DNA of 64,000 bases, from NCBI RefSeq assembly GCF_019649055.1, contig NW_026570319.1:372001-436000 (forward strand). The letters are read 5' to 3'. The stretch is from Paramacrobiotus metropolitanus (lineage: Eukaryota; Tardigrada; Eutardigrada; Parachela; Macrobiotidae). Numbering within the stretch: the first letter of the stretch is position 1; each line of letters starts with the position of its first letter. Positions 30,756 to 43,975 of this stretch are shown piece by piece. The position numbers were made by a program, and so were the translations under genes. The notes beneath the pieces were generated by a model, which was not told the origin of the DNA, did no database searches, and was given only the letters and a program-made list of their open reading frames with translations.

Positions 30756-33700
30756 AAAATGACAGTGTTCTTGATTTTCGAATATTCGAAATTTATTTTA
30801 GACTGCAGCACTAGTTCTAAATTCAGACCTGCGTAAAGATTCAGCTGATGTTTTGTCCGAAGTGGGGCACAACGCTCCGTTGCGCGCCCGTGAAAGATAA
30901 CGCGAGTTAGTCACCCCAGCATTATCAAGCCGAACTCTACCGGCTGCGCTCATTGGTCCGCTACCGGCTACGTGATCCACAGATGAATTACAAAACGTAG
31001 CTTCGAAGCTGCGTTTTCTATTTCACACTTTCACCTCCGTTGTTCCGCATAGTCAACAGAGCTTTACACAGTGGTCACCCGTAACATGATGAAGCGTTTT
31101 AATTTTATTAGCTAATAAAAATTAATGTGATTGAGTATCAATCTGTATTAGTGATTAGCCCCATTAGCTTAAAATTTGCTAGTAGTACCAGACTGATTGC
31201 TAATTTAGTAATTACGATTACTAATTAAAGTAATTATTATTGGTGTTTCTTATTAGGATTAATATTAAATAATTATATCAACAATGTTGTTTAGGTTGCG
31301 TTACTGCATAATTAAGTCTAATTACGCTGAGTAATTAGTTGAGCTACACTGAGGAAATGAAATTACATTAGTCAGTAAAGTTACCAATTATTTATTAAAT
31401 TAATCAATAATTACCATCAAGCATGCTGCATGCGAATTTATATGCTTTTGCGGCCCTGCATTAAATTCATTTGTGTTTATGCAGAACGATTCATTTAGCA
31501 GTCAGTGCTAGCGATTCATTTGGATGATCCACTACTTATAACTGGTCCAACGCACTCTCATTTTTTTCAGTGCGTCATCCAACAATGACGCATACTGCTT
31601 TCACATTTTATTTCGCGATATTTTTCTCGAGAAGTTTAGCTAAATCTTTAAAGGTTTTTAAATTAAAATTCTAAAATTTCCACTTCAGATTTTTTTTAAT
31701 TTTAACTCTAAATGTCATCTTGAAGTTGAACTTAAAATTTCAACTTGAAATTTCAAATTGGAATTTTTTAAGGGCCAGTTTAAAATTTGAAATTGAAAAC
31801 CTTGTTTAAAAGCGGATTAAAATAATTGCCGGAAAATAGTGTTAATGCACCTAGGTCCTAGAAATCGGCTTGCCATAGTACTTACGTACGTATCTATAAT
31901 ATCTGACATTTGTGATATCGGTGATTCGGTACATCTATGTCGGCTTGCCATACGTCTAATATCGGCTTGCCATACATCTAATATCGGCTTGCCATATAGC
32001 CAAAGTAACACGTCGCCTTGAGCGCCTGAGCGGTAGTCGGCTACCGGAAGTGGGCGGAAGCTGCTGTCGCTACCTACCGACACTGTTGGGCGGTTGACGG
32101 TTACGGTAACACTGGGCGGGTGTTGTGTAGTCGTAGCAGACCGCATGAACTGCCTTCCCTCTTGCTACCAGCTGGAAGAGTGCAAGTTGGCGACCAGTTC
32201 ATCAGCGAGCAACCTAGCATTTGTGCATTAGGCACGTAGTCACATAGTTCTATGTAAATTCGTAGTTACGGAATCCTTCTATGTAAAATCACGAAGCGAT
32301 GTTTTTCTACAACTAAGTAATTCGATTTCGAAGCGACTGATTTCCGTGTCGTCTGTCGCAAGCACATTACTTATTTTCTTAACTGTTTATCATTCATATC
32401 TTGCTACCATGGACGTAAGTAAGGACCTACTGTTGCACCCCGAGCATGGTGAGTGAGATTCAGATATCCTAAAAACTGCGTTGTTAAATTGCTAATTTAT
32501 CAGTACTTCAGAGTTCAGACTTCAGTGGCCTTCAAAACCTTGATGCTTTCAGAAATTAATGCCATACATTAGTAAGTTCTGATAAGTACTTGTACTGTCG
32601 TACACTCGTACATTAAACTAGCGGTGGTTGTTAACCACATTATTGCACGAGCGCGAGCGCCAATACCACTGAGTAGTGTACTGGGTTTATGGAACTGAAA
32701 AGTTAGTCGTGACGCTCTTCGTGGCGTCAGACAGATTTATGCTCTTGACGATCAGTTAATTGCAGCACCAAATAATATTGCAAAATATTAAATTTTGCAA
32801 AAGATTGCAAAATTATTACTAATACATAACTCGTTATGGATACAACGTGTCGTACAGGTACTTTTAGCTACTGCTCAGTGCTCACTGCTGTGACTGCCCA
32901 GTTCAGATTAATTTAACCGCCAACCGTGGTTAGTTGCACTAACCAGCATCTGTGTATTTGTCAGGCTGACTCAAGCATATACCGGTACTTGTATAATTAC
33001 TTATAAGAACAAATGAACAATATATAATTATTTTGCATACCAGTATCTGACGCATATTAAGTATGTGTAAATTATAAATTTTATGATTTAAAAGAGTACA
33101 AAATGTTTGCCCACAATTAAACAAAAAAGACAACCCTGCGGATTGAAAAAGACAATCTCATGGCGCTAATGGATTGTACAGGTAAGTTATCTGACACTGC
33201 CATCTAACACGGTTGGCGGTTACGCATACTGGACAGTTCTGACTGGACCCCTTCATCACTATTCACTAGTGCTGGAACATCGCGATACTGGAGCCCCGGC
33301 TGCTGGGAAACCGGATGGTGCTCTCTGTGATCGGCTGTGCGGTGACCGTGGGTCATCCTGAAGCCGGTCGACCGGGGGTCGGCGGTGTCGCATACTGGTT
33401 AGGGCAACCATCCACGGTTGACATCCAGATCAACCTCTAGCGACGAAAGTCAGGAAACGCGGCATGTATAATGGGAACAGCACCACCGGCGACGAATTTA
33501 GGCGAAATCTTTGGTGTTATTCGCGCGCCTGGGTTTGTAGACGTTGCTGTGATGAGTGAGTGTGATCTGTCTCAGGTTTTATGTGTGAAAAATTTTGTAG
33601 CACATAACGTGAATAGAAAAAACCTATAGTGCATTTGGGTGTTCAATTTAACTCGAGGCTGTAAGTTCGTTACCGGCTCAACGCTAGAAATCCTCCTCGT

Positions 33701-34652
33701 AGCAAAAAAAATGTTACAAATGAAAATACTCGTTCGCAGTTCTGTTTTTGAAAACATGTTTCTCGTTCAGACGCTCAAGTTGGTGTTAACGATTGAACAG
33801 ACTTTAAAATAGATACAATAATGAATAGTGGCGGACGAATAACAACTGTTGGAAATTTAACGGGAATTAACGTTTCGCGATCTTCAGACCAGAACATTTT
33901 GCCGTAAATACATGTAGGGTTGATCGGCAGAGGTCGTAAGTGCAGACCGATGTCCGAACTTGGCAACTGAGAGGCCAAGCTGGTCAGTCCACCGCTTGCA
34001 TAACCGTCCGCGACCAGACCCCTTTATTGATAATCCAGATAAATGACAAACGATAAACAATATGATGATAAACGATAAACAACGTGATACAAATAGCTAG
34101 ATGGGTGTGGAGGGCGGGTTTTCTCTTTCGACGGCAAGATCTTCAGCAAACGATTCCGAAATTACTTAAGTAAAATACAGTACATAACTAAAGCTCAATA
34201 TGCAACGTCCATTGGAAGTTTTGCATAACAACACGGTAACTTCCGATCGCACGTTAACGACAGTTATTGCTGTACAATAGATTGTTATCGCCCCACAGGC
34301 CCGGTAGACGGTAGCGATATACGGTATCGATGCCGGCCGCACCGGAAGCTCACCGGCACACACCTTGCGTGATCGGCTGATCGCAGCCGGGATAACACGG
34401 TGTACGGTGAATAACTATGCACTGATTAATCCATTTTTTGTTTACAAAAAAACGAAGTCAGTTTTCAACACTAGCGTTTTATTTTACGGAATTTACCGAT
34501 AGCTAGAATGCAGTGGTTTATAATTGCGAATCTACTGAGAACTGGTAGAATAGATAGAAAACGATTTACGGCCTTGAGACTGCTGAAAAAAAGACAGGAT
34601 GCGGCTCGATATCGTGAAACTCCATCAAATTGTGAATTCTGTTATTTTTTAG
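30756..34652. other. Long stretch without a confirmed gene
   Basis: AT-rich with many TTAAT/ATTAG words (31090-31430). Two ATG-bearing segments are followed by good donors: 32409-32451 (ACCATGGACGTAAG ... GCATG|GTGAGT) and 33162-33180 (ATGGCGCTAATGG ... ACAG|GTAAGT). Either could be a 5' exon of the gene starting at 34653, but splice phase to that exon is not matched by the second. Nothing else is supported. Confidence 0.35.
31860..32000. repeat. Short direct repeats with core ATCGGCTTGCCATA
   Basis: Four copies of a 14-bp core near 31865, 31937, 31961 and 31983; the last three are spaced ~21-24 bp and include a TCTAAT linker. A small local minisatellite of unknown role. Confidence 0.7.
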
Positions 34653-37600
34653 GTCCCTCTGGATGAGCTGGAAGCCATGTCGTGGTGTCAGACGATACTG
34701 GCAGACACTAATCAAGTGAGCTGCCGTAACACGGTCGCCGTTCGCAATCCTGACGACATTTGGTGGTTGGGTTACATTCAGGATATCAACGGCGACCACG
34801 CCTTCATCCATTTTAACTCCACAGTAGTCCATGCTCGCTGGATTCACATGAAAGACATCTGGCCTCTGCCATCGTATTTCGACTCTGATATTTACAGAAG
34901 GGAAGGTTATGAAAACACTAAAATATTTGCGGCACTGCGGGATGAATATAACGGTCCGTTTCGTATGCGGCCAGCCATTATACTACACAGACTTCCGGGA
35001 TGTAGCCCGTGTTGTTGGATGTTTTACATCAGAACCGACGGTTCTGGCAACGACGTCCCCGCACAAAAAAAATACGTTGACCTTGTCCACGAAAGTCAAG
35101 TGGCCAGTGAGATGCCACCAAGCGGTCCCTCGTTACTGGACCGTCGCAGCGGTTTCCTGTATACCAAGCACTTCATCCCTTTCCATCACGCGAAAGAGGT
35201 TTTTAGAGAGCCTTCCGATAAATTTCGCATCGTCCTGCATATGTCTGACGATCTTGGGCCCAAAATGAATGTAAAACATGAATATCTGACGAGCTGCTGC
35301 CGATTCCATCTGCGCACCGAACCCGAGGGTTGTATATTTGTCATCGGAAGTCTAGGAACTGACGCGGAACTGATGCGCGGAATGGCTACAACCTTGACGA
35401 AAATTCTGGAAACCCATCTTGCCAGCCGAGCCGATCTACCATCTATTAATAATCGAATATTTTCCGAAAGTGAACGTACCCTTGGCGAAGCTGGTTAGTA
35501 TATATAGGGTAGTGTTCGTTGTGAATGCCGTCTATCAAATTTTTATATTGTTGTACAGACTGTCAATGTACACGAATTTAGTGCTATGTACCGGGCCAAA
35601 TCCCTTAATAGCGATGCGTTGATAAGGAAAACGATGTATTCGGCTTTTGTGAGAAGGCCATACAACGGATGCGGCAGATTGCCATCACATTTTCAAATCA
35701 TCTAAATAAGAATAGCAGAAAAAGTATCCTCTTTGCGAGTACTGTGTAGCAGTATACATCACAACATTTTTTATCGTTCAAGCCAAAGCAACCGAAGTGT
35801 CGGAAGATCTATTACATGAAGACACCTTCCCGGCTGTTACCGATTAAACTGTGACCAAAGTCCATTTAATTCAGTTGCACCGTATCATTGCTACGAGTAT
35901 CACTACGAGTACTTTCACTTATGAGTTATGAACATCGTTAGGTGCACGTGCGTGTGTGTACTTGCTTATGAGTCAAAGTTATTGTGATAGTGTGATGACT
36001 TTGCTCCAACACCAACAGAATACAGAATATTTTGTGTTGAATGACTTGAGTCAACCTATATTCTTTCCTTAGATATCGAAGTTAATGGATTGCTGCGTCC
36101 GTCCGTGCCTGCTGTCTGTGTCCGTGATTTGACACCTTCGCTAATGAGCGACATCTTGTCACATTTGGACTTGCATTCACAGATGAGAGCTAAACGGTAC
36201 GCGATTAATCTTTGCGCTCTCTTAATTAAGTATTTAATATTCTTTTTGAGAGATACAGTACGAGAATGATACTTCTACAAATAATGAGCTCGATGTACCC
36301 GAGCATGAGCCAACAGCTCGTTAGTCGGGCCCGTGCCTGTGCAACACGGCCAGCTACCAAGGGATGGAATCATGGCAGCCCGTTCTATCTGTACAAAACA
36401 ACTACCGGTTGTAGATTTTTATCGCCAAACAGGTTATTAATTGTTAAAATTCTATTATGACAGGCACAAGTTATGGCCATTTATTTTTCTCGTAGATATA
36501 GCATAGGATCTAGATCCACGATCGGGTTCCACGCACATACGATCTGCTAGTTTGCTTCTATTATTATAAACAAGAACTTGTTCGGCATCGAAAATCTTGT
36601 GAATTTTTTCTCATTTTTTAGAAATGTAGGTTGATGCCCGTTGAGTGGTCTCGTTTCGAAATGTGCTAGACACAGTCACACAAGTGATTCTGTATAGCAT
36701 GCGAGTCTATGGAGGAAATGTCATTAGTCCGAAAGCTGAAATTTATCGTTAGGCTGTAAAAAACTAGAATTGAACCACACGATTGTTTGCAGTTAAACGC
36801 CCAGAATAAACGGACGTACCCAAATTAATCCTTAGTCCTACACTCCTACTAACGCGATTATAAGACTTAACTGAAGATTTGAATTATTGTTGTGCTGTTC
36901 GCAATCTATAGAAGTATTTATATTAGTCCATCGTGATTCGTACTGTTTTCGAATGCGAAAAACATTGCTCTCCAAGGTACATATCAGTGATATCACTATC
37001 AGGGTTCCGTTTTGCAACCACGTAAAAAATGAAGGAAGATCAGATCGTACTCGAATTGCATACAGTAAGTACTTATAGTAAAGGCACATGATTGAACTTC
37101 TACTCGTGACCTCTTTTGCTCGTGAGAAGTGCGCCGCCTTTCCAAGTTTTCACTGTACTTATGGTCTAATATGTTCATGTTGTTTTTAATGTTGATAAGG
37201 AGTGTACTAGTAAATGTATTTCCTACAGGGTGTGCGTCTTGTGGCAGTTGCTACTGAAAAGCTCCAGCATGATGGAACACGTTAGTATCTCTTTCGAAAG
37301 CTGTTGGCGCCTCAAAGTGGACACTGACAACTGCTTCAAAGCAGCCTCTCTGCTCAGCCGCTCATTAAGCTCAGCGACAATCTGTCTCACAGTGTTGAAT
37401 GTCTTCCCGCCAGAGCGCGGTTTTTTTTTGGGTTCGATGTTAGATGCCTTGGAAATTGAGCTACCGTTTCTCATGTTCAAAAACTTCATTAACGTCAAAC
37501 CACGAGGAGCGTTCCAAGAAAAAAAATCACGTTTAAAGCATGGGATGGCGGAACATTTAACTCCGTACAAGCACTACTGCAAGTTCCTCTTACTGCAGAA

Positions 37601-39347
37601 CTGGAAAGTTTCTGACCTTTTTGGACAACAAATGTATGCCGTCTTTAGCAAGCAGGTGGTTTGCCATCACCATGAGCCATTCCCCGGCGTGACTTCCCTT
37701 CCCCTGCCAGCGCACGAGCAGGAGTGGATGGTGCGTCTCACAAGCCAGCCGCTCGAACTGGCCATTGACAAACTGCAGATCACTATTCCCAAGCTCCTTC
37801 TGCGCTGCAGCGATGGCAAGATGCACATGGCCAGTCGTCTGATGTGCGCCTTGAACGACAACTTCCCTCCGGTCACGGAGGACATGTTGGCAAAGGTCAT
37901 GGCTGTCCATGTGCGTTGGCAGCGCACCCTCACCTACCCCGAGGACTGGCAGCGCATTCGCAACTACCTTCTTATGTAAGTAATCAGAGCCTTAGGATAT
38001 GACGTTAACAAAAATAATGACGTGTCACTTCACTCACTTGTGCTCTACATACTTCGGGTGGCTTATAACTACCCCTTTAATATGGCATCCGTGTTTGTGT
38101 GGATGCTGCATTCTCCGCAGTGAGACAGTACAAAACTTACAATTTAACAGCGCCGTGAAATTATTGTTGCGACGGTCACAAGTTAGACCACTGGCTGAAC
38201 CGGCTGCTGCTGGGCATTGCCAAGAAAATTAGACAAGGTACAGCCGACTATCGTTCTCGCCACCTTGAGTTCTTACGAGCCAATGGACAGCATGCCCGCC
38301 ACTTTCTCTGCCTCACCCGCTCCCAGACACAATACAAACCGGTGCGTATCGTTATTGGTCGGATTTGCTCCGTTCCAAACAAATTCTTGTTATTGACGTA
38401 TTGCTTTTCGGAGATAATGGTTTTTGCCCAAAAAAAACCAGTATTCAAAAGGCGCTTTGAATGGTGTGCGACAGGAACCAGTAATCCCCATCACTGATTA
38501 AAAACGCGGACAGTGAGTGAAAATGTCCGTAGAAGCACTCCACCCTCTGTGGTTTAACTTAAGGTCGTCGCTACAGCCTACAGGCTATGGCCGCTATGCA
38601 GTATAAAACCCATTCGTGTTTGTACAACAACGGCGGCTGCCAAAACGAGTTTTGGCAAATCCAAATCTTGTACCTCTCCAAATCTTGAAGGTTGAAGGTT
38701 TCAACAGTAAAGCAAGAAAGAAACCTACCCGCTCACACCACCTGTGGGGCCCTTGGGAGTTGGTATTTCCGTACGACGCGATGGACAACTAACGATTAAC
38801 ACAGTCAAGTGTAGAATCCCTCTGGCACTGAAGCCCGATCTTTCATTGCAGCAGTCATGCGTTCAATAGCACAACGCATCTTTGTCTTGACGATGTCCAG
38901 ACATTTTGACCACCCAGCTGGGCAATTGCTTTCTTGCTATTTTTGCTTGCTTATTGTTAATGTACTCGTATCTGTACCGACTGTACGTATGTACTACACT
39001 GCATACTGCAGATTGCAGAATCACAAACGTTGGTTGCTGTTGGTGGTATCAGGTATGCAAATTCGCATTTATTGAGAAGGGCGAATTTGCATAGCGCATG
39101 CGAAGAGATTCCTTTACGGATTTTACGGATGCAAACAAAAACGGAAACATTTGCTTTGTAATTTATTTGAAGGCGAGCCTAGCATCACCTACAGTGTACA
39201 GTACTTTAAATTAAGTTGTACAGGTTCAGCGGCTTTCACCCCGACGGAAGACCAAAAGTGTGGGACGATGTCGATCTGAGGGTTGTTGATGTACGCACAT
39301 GGAGTAAAATGGCCATATACGGGATACACGAGGTGTTCCGCTTGTGA
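34653..39347 (+). CDS. F-box protein with N-terminal Tudor/agenet-like domain
   Basis: Four exons with consistent phases: 34653-35493, 36073-36196, 37229-37975, 39224-39347. From the ATG at 34677 the protein is 603 residues; the same frame is open to the acceptor at 34652, so an upstream exon is likely. Residues ~22-62 (NPDDIWWLGYIQDINGDHAF and DIWPLP) look like a small Tudor/agenet-type beta barrel. Residues ~280-325 (LTPSLMSDILSHLDLHSQMR, then VLWQLLL) fit an F-box, which docks proteins to SKP1-CUL1 ubiquitin ligases. The C-terminal exon encodes FSGFHPDGRPKVW to the stop. A member of a lineage-specific F-box family is my inference. The last intron (1.25 kb) contains an unexplained coding-like segment. 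Confidence 0.7.
38173..38340 (+). other. Coding-like segment inside the last intron of the F-box gene
   Basis: One frame is open and has strongly protein-like composition (WLNRLLLGIAKKIRQGTADY, HARHFLCLTRSQ) and a donor GTGCGT at its end. Its phase does not fit the neighbouring F-box exons. It may be a mutually exclusive or dead exon, or a piece of another gene. Not recognised. Confidence 0.3.
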
Positions 39348-40424
39348 GACCATGTAAATGCTGCCACACTGATCTCGTTGGGGAATTATTTCGATTATGA
39401 GTGTCAGGATAACACTAGCATGGAGAGACGCCGGATAACCAGAGAAGAAAAGCATCGGCCATTCCGCTGTCAACTGTCATACATATCTTTAATCAATTTT
39501 AAATTAGAGCTGCTTTCACAATTTCTGTCCTCGAAATTCAACATCGATAAATGGAGTTATAGTTTTTTCTTCCTTTTGGATGTCCAATGAGATGTCCTTT
39601 GTGTGGCTGTTCACCGTTCAGCGCATTTCTTGCCTAAATCTTCTCGTTTTTGTTTTTTGCATGATTTAGAAGGAAGTTCGTTTCCTTCTGTTCTGTTTGC
39701 GTTGTTTGTTCAGTTCGGTGATTAAGCAATTGGGAGGTTCGTGAGTGTTTCGGTAACTTTCGTTAGGCACGACAATCCGCTTGTACTAGCGAAAGTAGGT
39801 AGTTGTATGTACTGTACCACTTACCGAGCAGATTCTCCAGTCCATAGCAGATTCCCACTTTACCGATTGAGTAGGTTAGGTCATCTATTGCGGTTGTTGC
39901 GGTGCGACTTTCGCACAGCATGTCCTTACTGTACTGTAGTGTGTATATTTTTATTGGTTTAGTTAGCAGCTATAGTTATAAACTTATAAGCATTACATTC
40001 CAAGACATTACAAAACAATTTAAAGTACCCTAACAGTTGTGAAGCTGCAAAACTCTGCACTATATATCGTCATACGAGCGAAATTTTGCAGCTCGAAGTT
40101 CGAAAACCGACTTTCTCGCAAGACCAGTTAGCAGGCATTTATTGCTTGTCCACTTTTAAAGCAGGCATTTATTGCTTGGATGCTCGTATTGATCATTGAT
40201 CTGAGTTGTCGAACTTATACGCGCGATATGTCCGGTTTGGCAGCCACTCGCAAAAGTCGAAATAATTTACAAATCGTTCTATTCTGCGTTTTACACAAGA
40301 TAAGAGAGTCATGAACTGCACACTGGTCACGTTCACAAAAATGACAGCTTGCACAAAAAGTGCCAGTGCGCTCAGAGGTCATCTGCCGTTGACACATGTC
40401 GTCGATGTCCTTCACGTTTCCGCG

Positions 40425-41058
40425 TTATCCAGGTCCTTCGCACGGATTCTTCTTGACGTATAGCCAACCGTTCGCCCTCTTCAGTACGTTAAGAGGCGCA
40501 CCCTTAATGGCTTCCGCTTCGCTCGATCCGGATTTGTCCGCAATTAAATTAATCTACAACGACATGTTAGTCGTATAAGTTACATAAGAGCAACAGGCAT
40601 CATCATGCTGCTGCACTGGAAGCCGTTACAGCCGCTGGCGTGTCGCACTTACGTTCATCTCGTACAGGGTTCCTTCATTGGTGGTTTTCTTGGTGTAGGA
40701 ATTGACGCCGATCTTGGCATGTAAAAACTTTAAACCGCACATCGAAATAGGCGGCGGTTTCCTATCGGCTCCTCCCGTGAATAAGGCATTCTAATACAGA
40801 AAACCCGTGACCCTTAACATTCTACACATAGGTGTTTAAAATTCAAAAGCGTGTAGAAATGTGTTGCTTGAGGACAGTATCTGATAAATAGTTTATACAG
40901 CTACGGGCTTTTGTACCGCATATATGACCAACATTTGCATTTTAAAGTTGTCTGTTCTATGAACTTACGGCAGCAACTTGGGTCGATTCGTTGTCACCCC
41001 TCAGTGCAGCCACACTGACCACTGCCATCGTCAGCAATGACAATTTTAGCAGCGACAT
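40425..41058 (-). CDS. Small secreted protein, copy A
   Basis: Three exons: 41058-40969, 40790-40653, 40553-40425, all phase 0, giving 118 residues. An N-terminal signal peptide is clear (MSLLKLSLLTMAVVSVAA). The mature part is hydrophilic, with two cysteines (near SMCGL and in NPCEGPG) that could form a disulfide, and a conserved NSYTKKTTNEGTLYEMN segment. Copy B at 46461-47075 has the same exon sizes and sequence. The promoter side shows TATATAAG on the minus strand (41152-41159). Function unknown; it does not look like a known heat-soluble or toxin family. Confidence 0.82.
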
Positions 41059-41151
41059 GATGCGAAACTGGCGAAAGACGAATTCAGGAGGAAGCAGGCC
41101 GGTACAGTAATCGCAACTGTTGTACTGCTGCAGTTTAGACTCAAACTGTAT

Positions 41152-41160
41152 CTTATATAC
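41152..41160 (-). promoter_or_regulatory. TATA box of secreted gene copy A
   Basis: TATATAAG on the minus strand, ~95 bp upstream of the start codon, conserved in copy B. Confidence 0.55.
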
Positions 41161-41659
41161 GACGCCAGGCGCGGCCTGGTTACAAAAATTATCCTTAGGG
41201 GCAATTTATTCACCGATTAAAAATAAACACTTCCGAGACGAATAGACTAATTGCAGGTTGTGTAGCTGACTGGACCGTGATATTCATCCTAAAGGCTGAC
41301 CATTAATTAGATTTTTATGTTTATCGAGAGACAGTGCCCAGGCCTGTCATAAAGATTTTGCTGCATCCTGTCTGTAAAAAGGCAACAACCGGTAATTTAA
41401 TGTATAGACGTCTATACATGCGACACCAAATTAATTGCATTTTAATGCGCTTGCTGATGATTACAGGGCTACTGCAACTACGGTGCGTTTTTAAAAATCG
41501 CGCGCGTATAGTGTTATTGACCGACGGCTTTTTATGCAAGCCACGTATCTTCAGAAATTAGATGTGGCTTTATATTGCTTAATGCTAATAAACCTAAATT
41601 AGGGATTGGTGTGCTTCTCGTGCTGCCACAGTATTCAGCTCTTTTGTCTATGATATATT

Positions 41660-43231
41660 ACAAGAGGCAAAAGAACAAGAAAACGGTAATCTCTTTAAAT
41701 TTAGCAGTTTGTATAGAAGTAGTTTAACTGCATAAGTCTGCATTGCATTCGGCAGCATAAACATACAGTACAGTACATACTGTATCTGGCGATGATACGC
41801 GTGTACCGAATATTGTTAAAACAGTTGTTCTGTCTGCAAGATTTGACCGACATATCTTTACCTTTATATATTGTAACAGTGGCCTATCTGGCTGCAGTTC
41901 TAGTGGGGTGGCGATCAGCCTTTACCACGATTATGCGGCTGTTGGTATGAAAGGTGGCACGGCCGGCAACGATGCTGACCGAGGACGCTCTTACAGATGT
42001 AACGCAATTACACAGGTGGCTCCGATTGGGATGACGCTAGTTCATCCCAAGCGGTCAAACGCAACAACGTAACTCAAGGCATGTTTAATGACAAGGGAAT
42101 CAAGAATGCGACAAGGTTGTAAGCAAGAGTTTCAACAAGAGGAACAATTAAGTAGATGCAAGCTGTAGCAAGCTGAGCACAAGACTGAATTCTAGAAATT
42201 CATGAGAAAGGAAACTAGCCGGTAAAGTGGACACAAATTCATGACGCGATGGAATGAATCATGACTGGGCGGTCTTATCGTTCGTACAAATACTATCGCT
42301 ACAATATATTCCTGCAGTAATAGTAAAGCAACAGTTTGCATTGTGACTGCTTCCTACGAAGAGGAACAGCGTCGACCTAATTCTGACTTTTTGCTTTGGC
42401 TTTTTCGCAGCTTTTATTCACTTACCGGTACTGGCTAATTTTAATAGTATGATGTAATTCTTACGGGAACTGCAGACGAACGATGGGTTTCCCAGGTGAC
42501 CTTTAACTGCATCGATACCATTCAACCAGACCAAAGCCATCCGCGGTAAGCTTGAACGCAACCGTAACTTATCCGAAATTTCTTAAGTTTTATATTTTTC
42601 GTCCTTCGACTGTTATTACCCCGTTTTGGTATACAAAGCTATGAACCAGCTTGAGGCGATTTCCGTTTTTTTCAGGCAATTTATGCAGAGAAAATTTCCC
42701 AAAAAAAACTGCTCTGAACAATCGTCGGACGTGGAAAGGCAGCAAATTGAACAGCTCTGGACTGTCAATTTTTAAATGCAAACATGCGTCGTCGACTGCA
42801 CCACCAAATAACTTACACAGTGCTCTGAGCCTCTGATGCCCCGCTTGGAAGACCGCGCGGTACGTATTCTTTTAAATGGACTTACTTACCTGCTTGTAGC
42901 ATGACAACCTTTAATTTATAGCCAGGTTGAGAATTTGTTGTGCGCCTTCGCGATCGGTTAGTCCTATTCTCAAAGTGCATTGGTTCAGTAAAAAGCTCAT
43001 GAGGAAGCTTATTTTGAACGCTTTCGGCGAGTCACGCCGGGCTTGTGACCGTAAAAATATTTCGTGGTGCGGCAATTTATACGCTTCGGTAACTACATTT
43101 CTATCCGTGCGCGTAGATTCCGGCTACTCTATTGCAGCGTTCAAATGTTGACCGGTCGTTCACAATATATGTACCTATATGCAGCGATTCGACTTATTGG
43201 TTAGAGAATAAAAACGTGTATAGAATGTGTA
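41660..43231. other. Intergenic stretch, no gene supported
   Basis: Only short ORFs on both strands, none with domain features. Confidence 0.4.
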
Positions 43232-43233
43232 TA

Positions 43234-43973
43234 CAGGGGTGCCAAGCCAAGTTGGGGCAGTTGTGTAAAATTAAATTTGAAAATTTGCCGTATGCAGTTC
43301 TGTTTTCGTTTACGCATTTTCTAGGTAAACTTTTTCCTGCCGATCCAGCAGTGTCAAAGTTGAAATCGTTTGCCGTGACAGTAAAGGGCAAGACTGGGAT
43401 TTTTGGGAAGGGGGAGTGGTCATTTTTCGGAGGCTTATAACTGCTCCTCTGGAAAATACGAAAACTGATACTTTTGTGTGGACATGTGTGAAACCTGTTG
43501 TGTGACCCAGAAGGTGTCCGTGAGGGGTCAACATAGGGACGTTATGCCATCATTGCTCGAGGTGACCTCGAAACAAGTTTAATATCCCATAGACGTGTAT
43601 GTTAAAAAGCACCTTCAGGAAAATGCGATTTCCCCGAGCACTGATCCCTTTAGACAAGATGTCAATGCTTAAACAAATGCTAGAAAGGTTCCGTGGCTAC
43701 GCTATCCACTAAAACTTCTCAGCTTCCTCTAATTTTTAAATAGTTGTCGAATAAACTTGATTATTTCTTAGTAAGCAGTGCCATTTTTTCACCAAAAATT
43801 AAATTATAAATTTGAATCCCGTTCCCTGACCATCAGCTTTTGGCATGGAAACAAAATCACTGAAGTTGCTAGAGACAAAGAACTATCATGGAAAGATTCG
43901 ATAAAAATCTTCCACTTCACTGGTAGAAGTGGAGGATTTTTTTTAACTGCCCCAACTTGGCTTGGCAGGGCTG
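43234..43973. mobile_element. Tc1/mariner-like MITE, 740 bp
   Basis: Terminal inverted repeats begin CAG and share GCCAAGCCAAGTTGGGGCAG at both ends (about 29 bp, three mismatches near the tip). TA lies immediately outside each end (43232-43233 and 43974-43975), the target duplication expected of Tc1/mariner elements. Short ORFs inside do not resemble a transposase. Confidence 0.78.
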
Positions 43974-43975
43974 TA

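Larger units (their letters stand above)
40215..41650. repeat. Segmental duplication, copy A (secreted gene with flanks)
   Basis: Matches 46240-47700: the gene, ~200 bp beyond its stop and ~600 bp upstream including the TATA box remain alignable, with introns more diverged. Confidence 0.8.
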
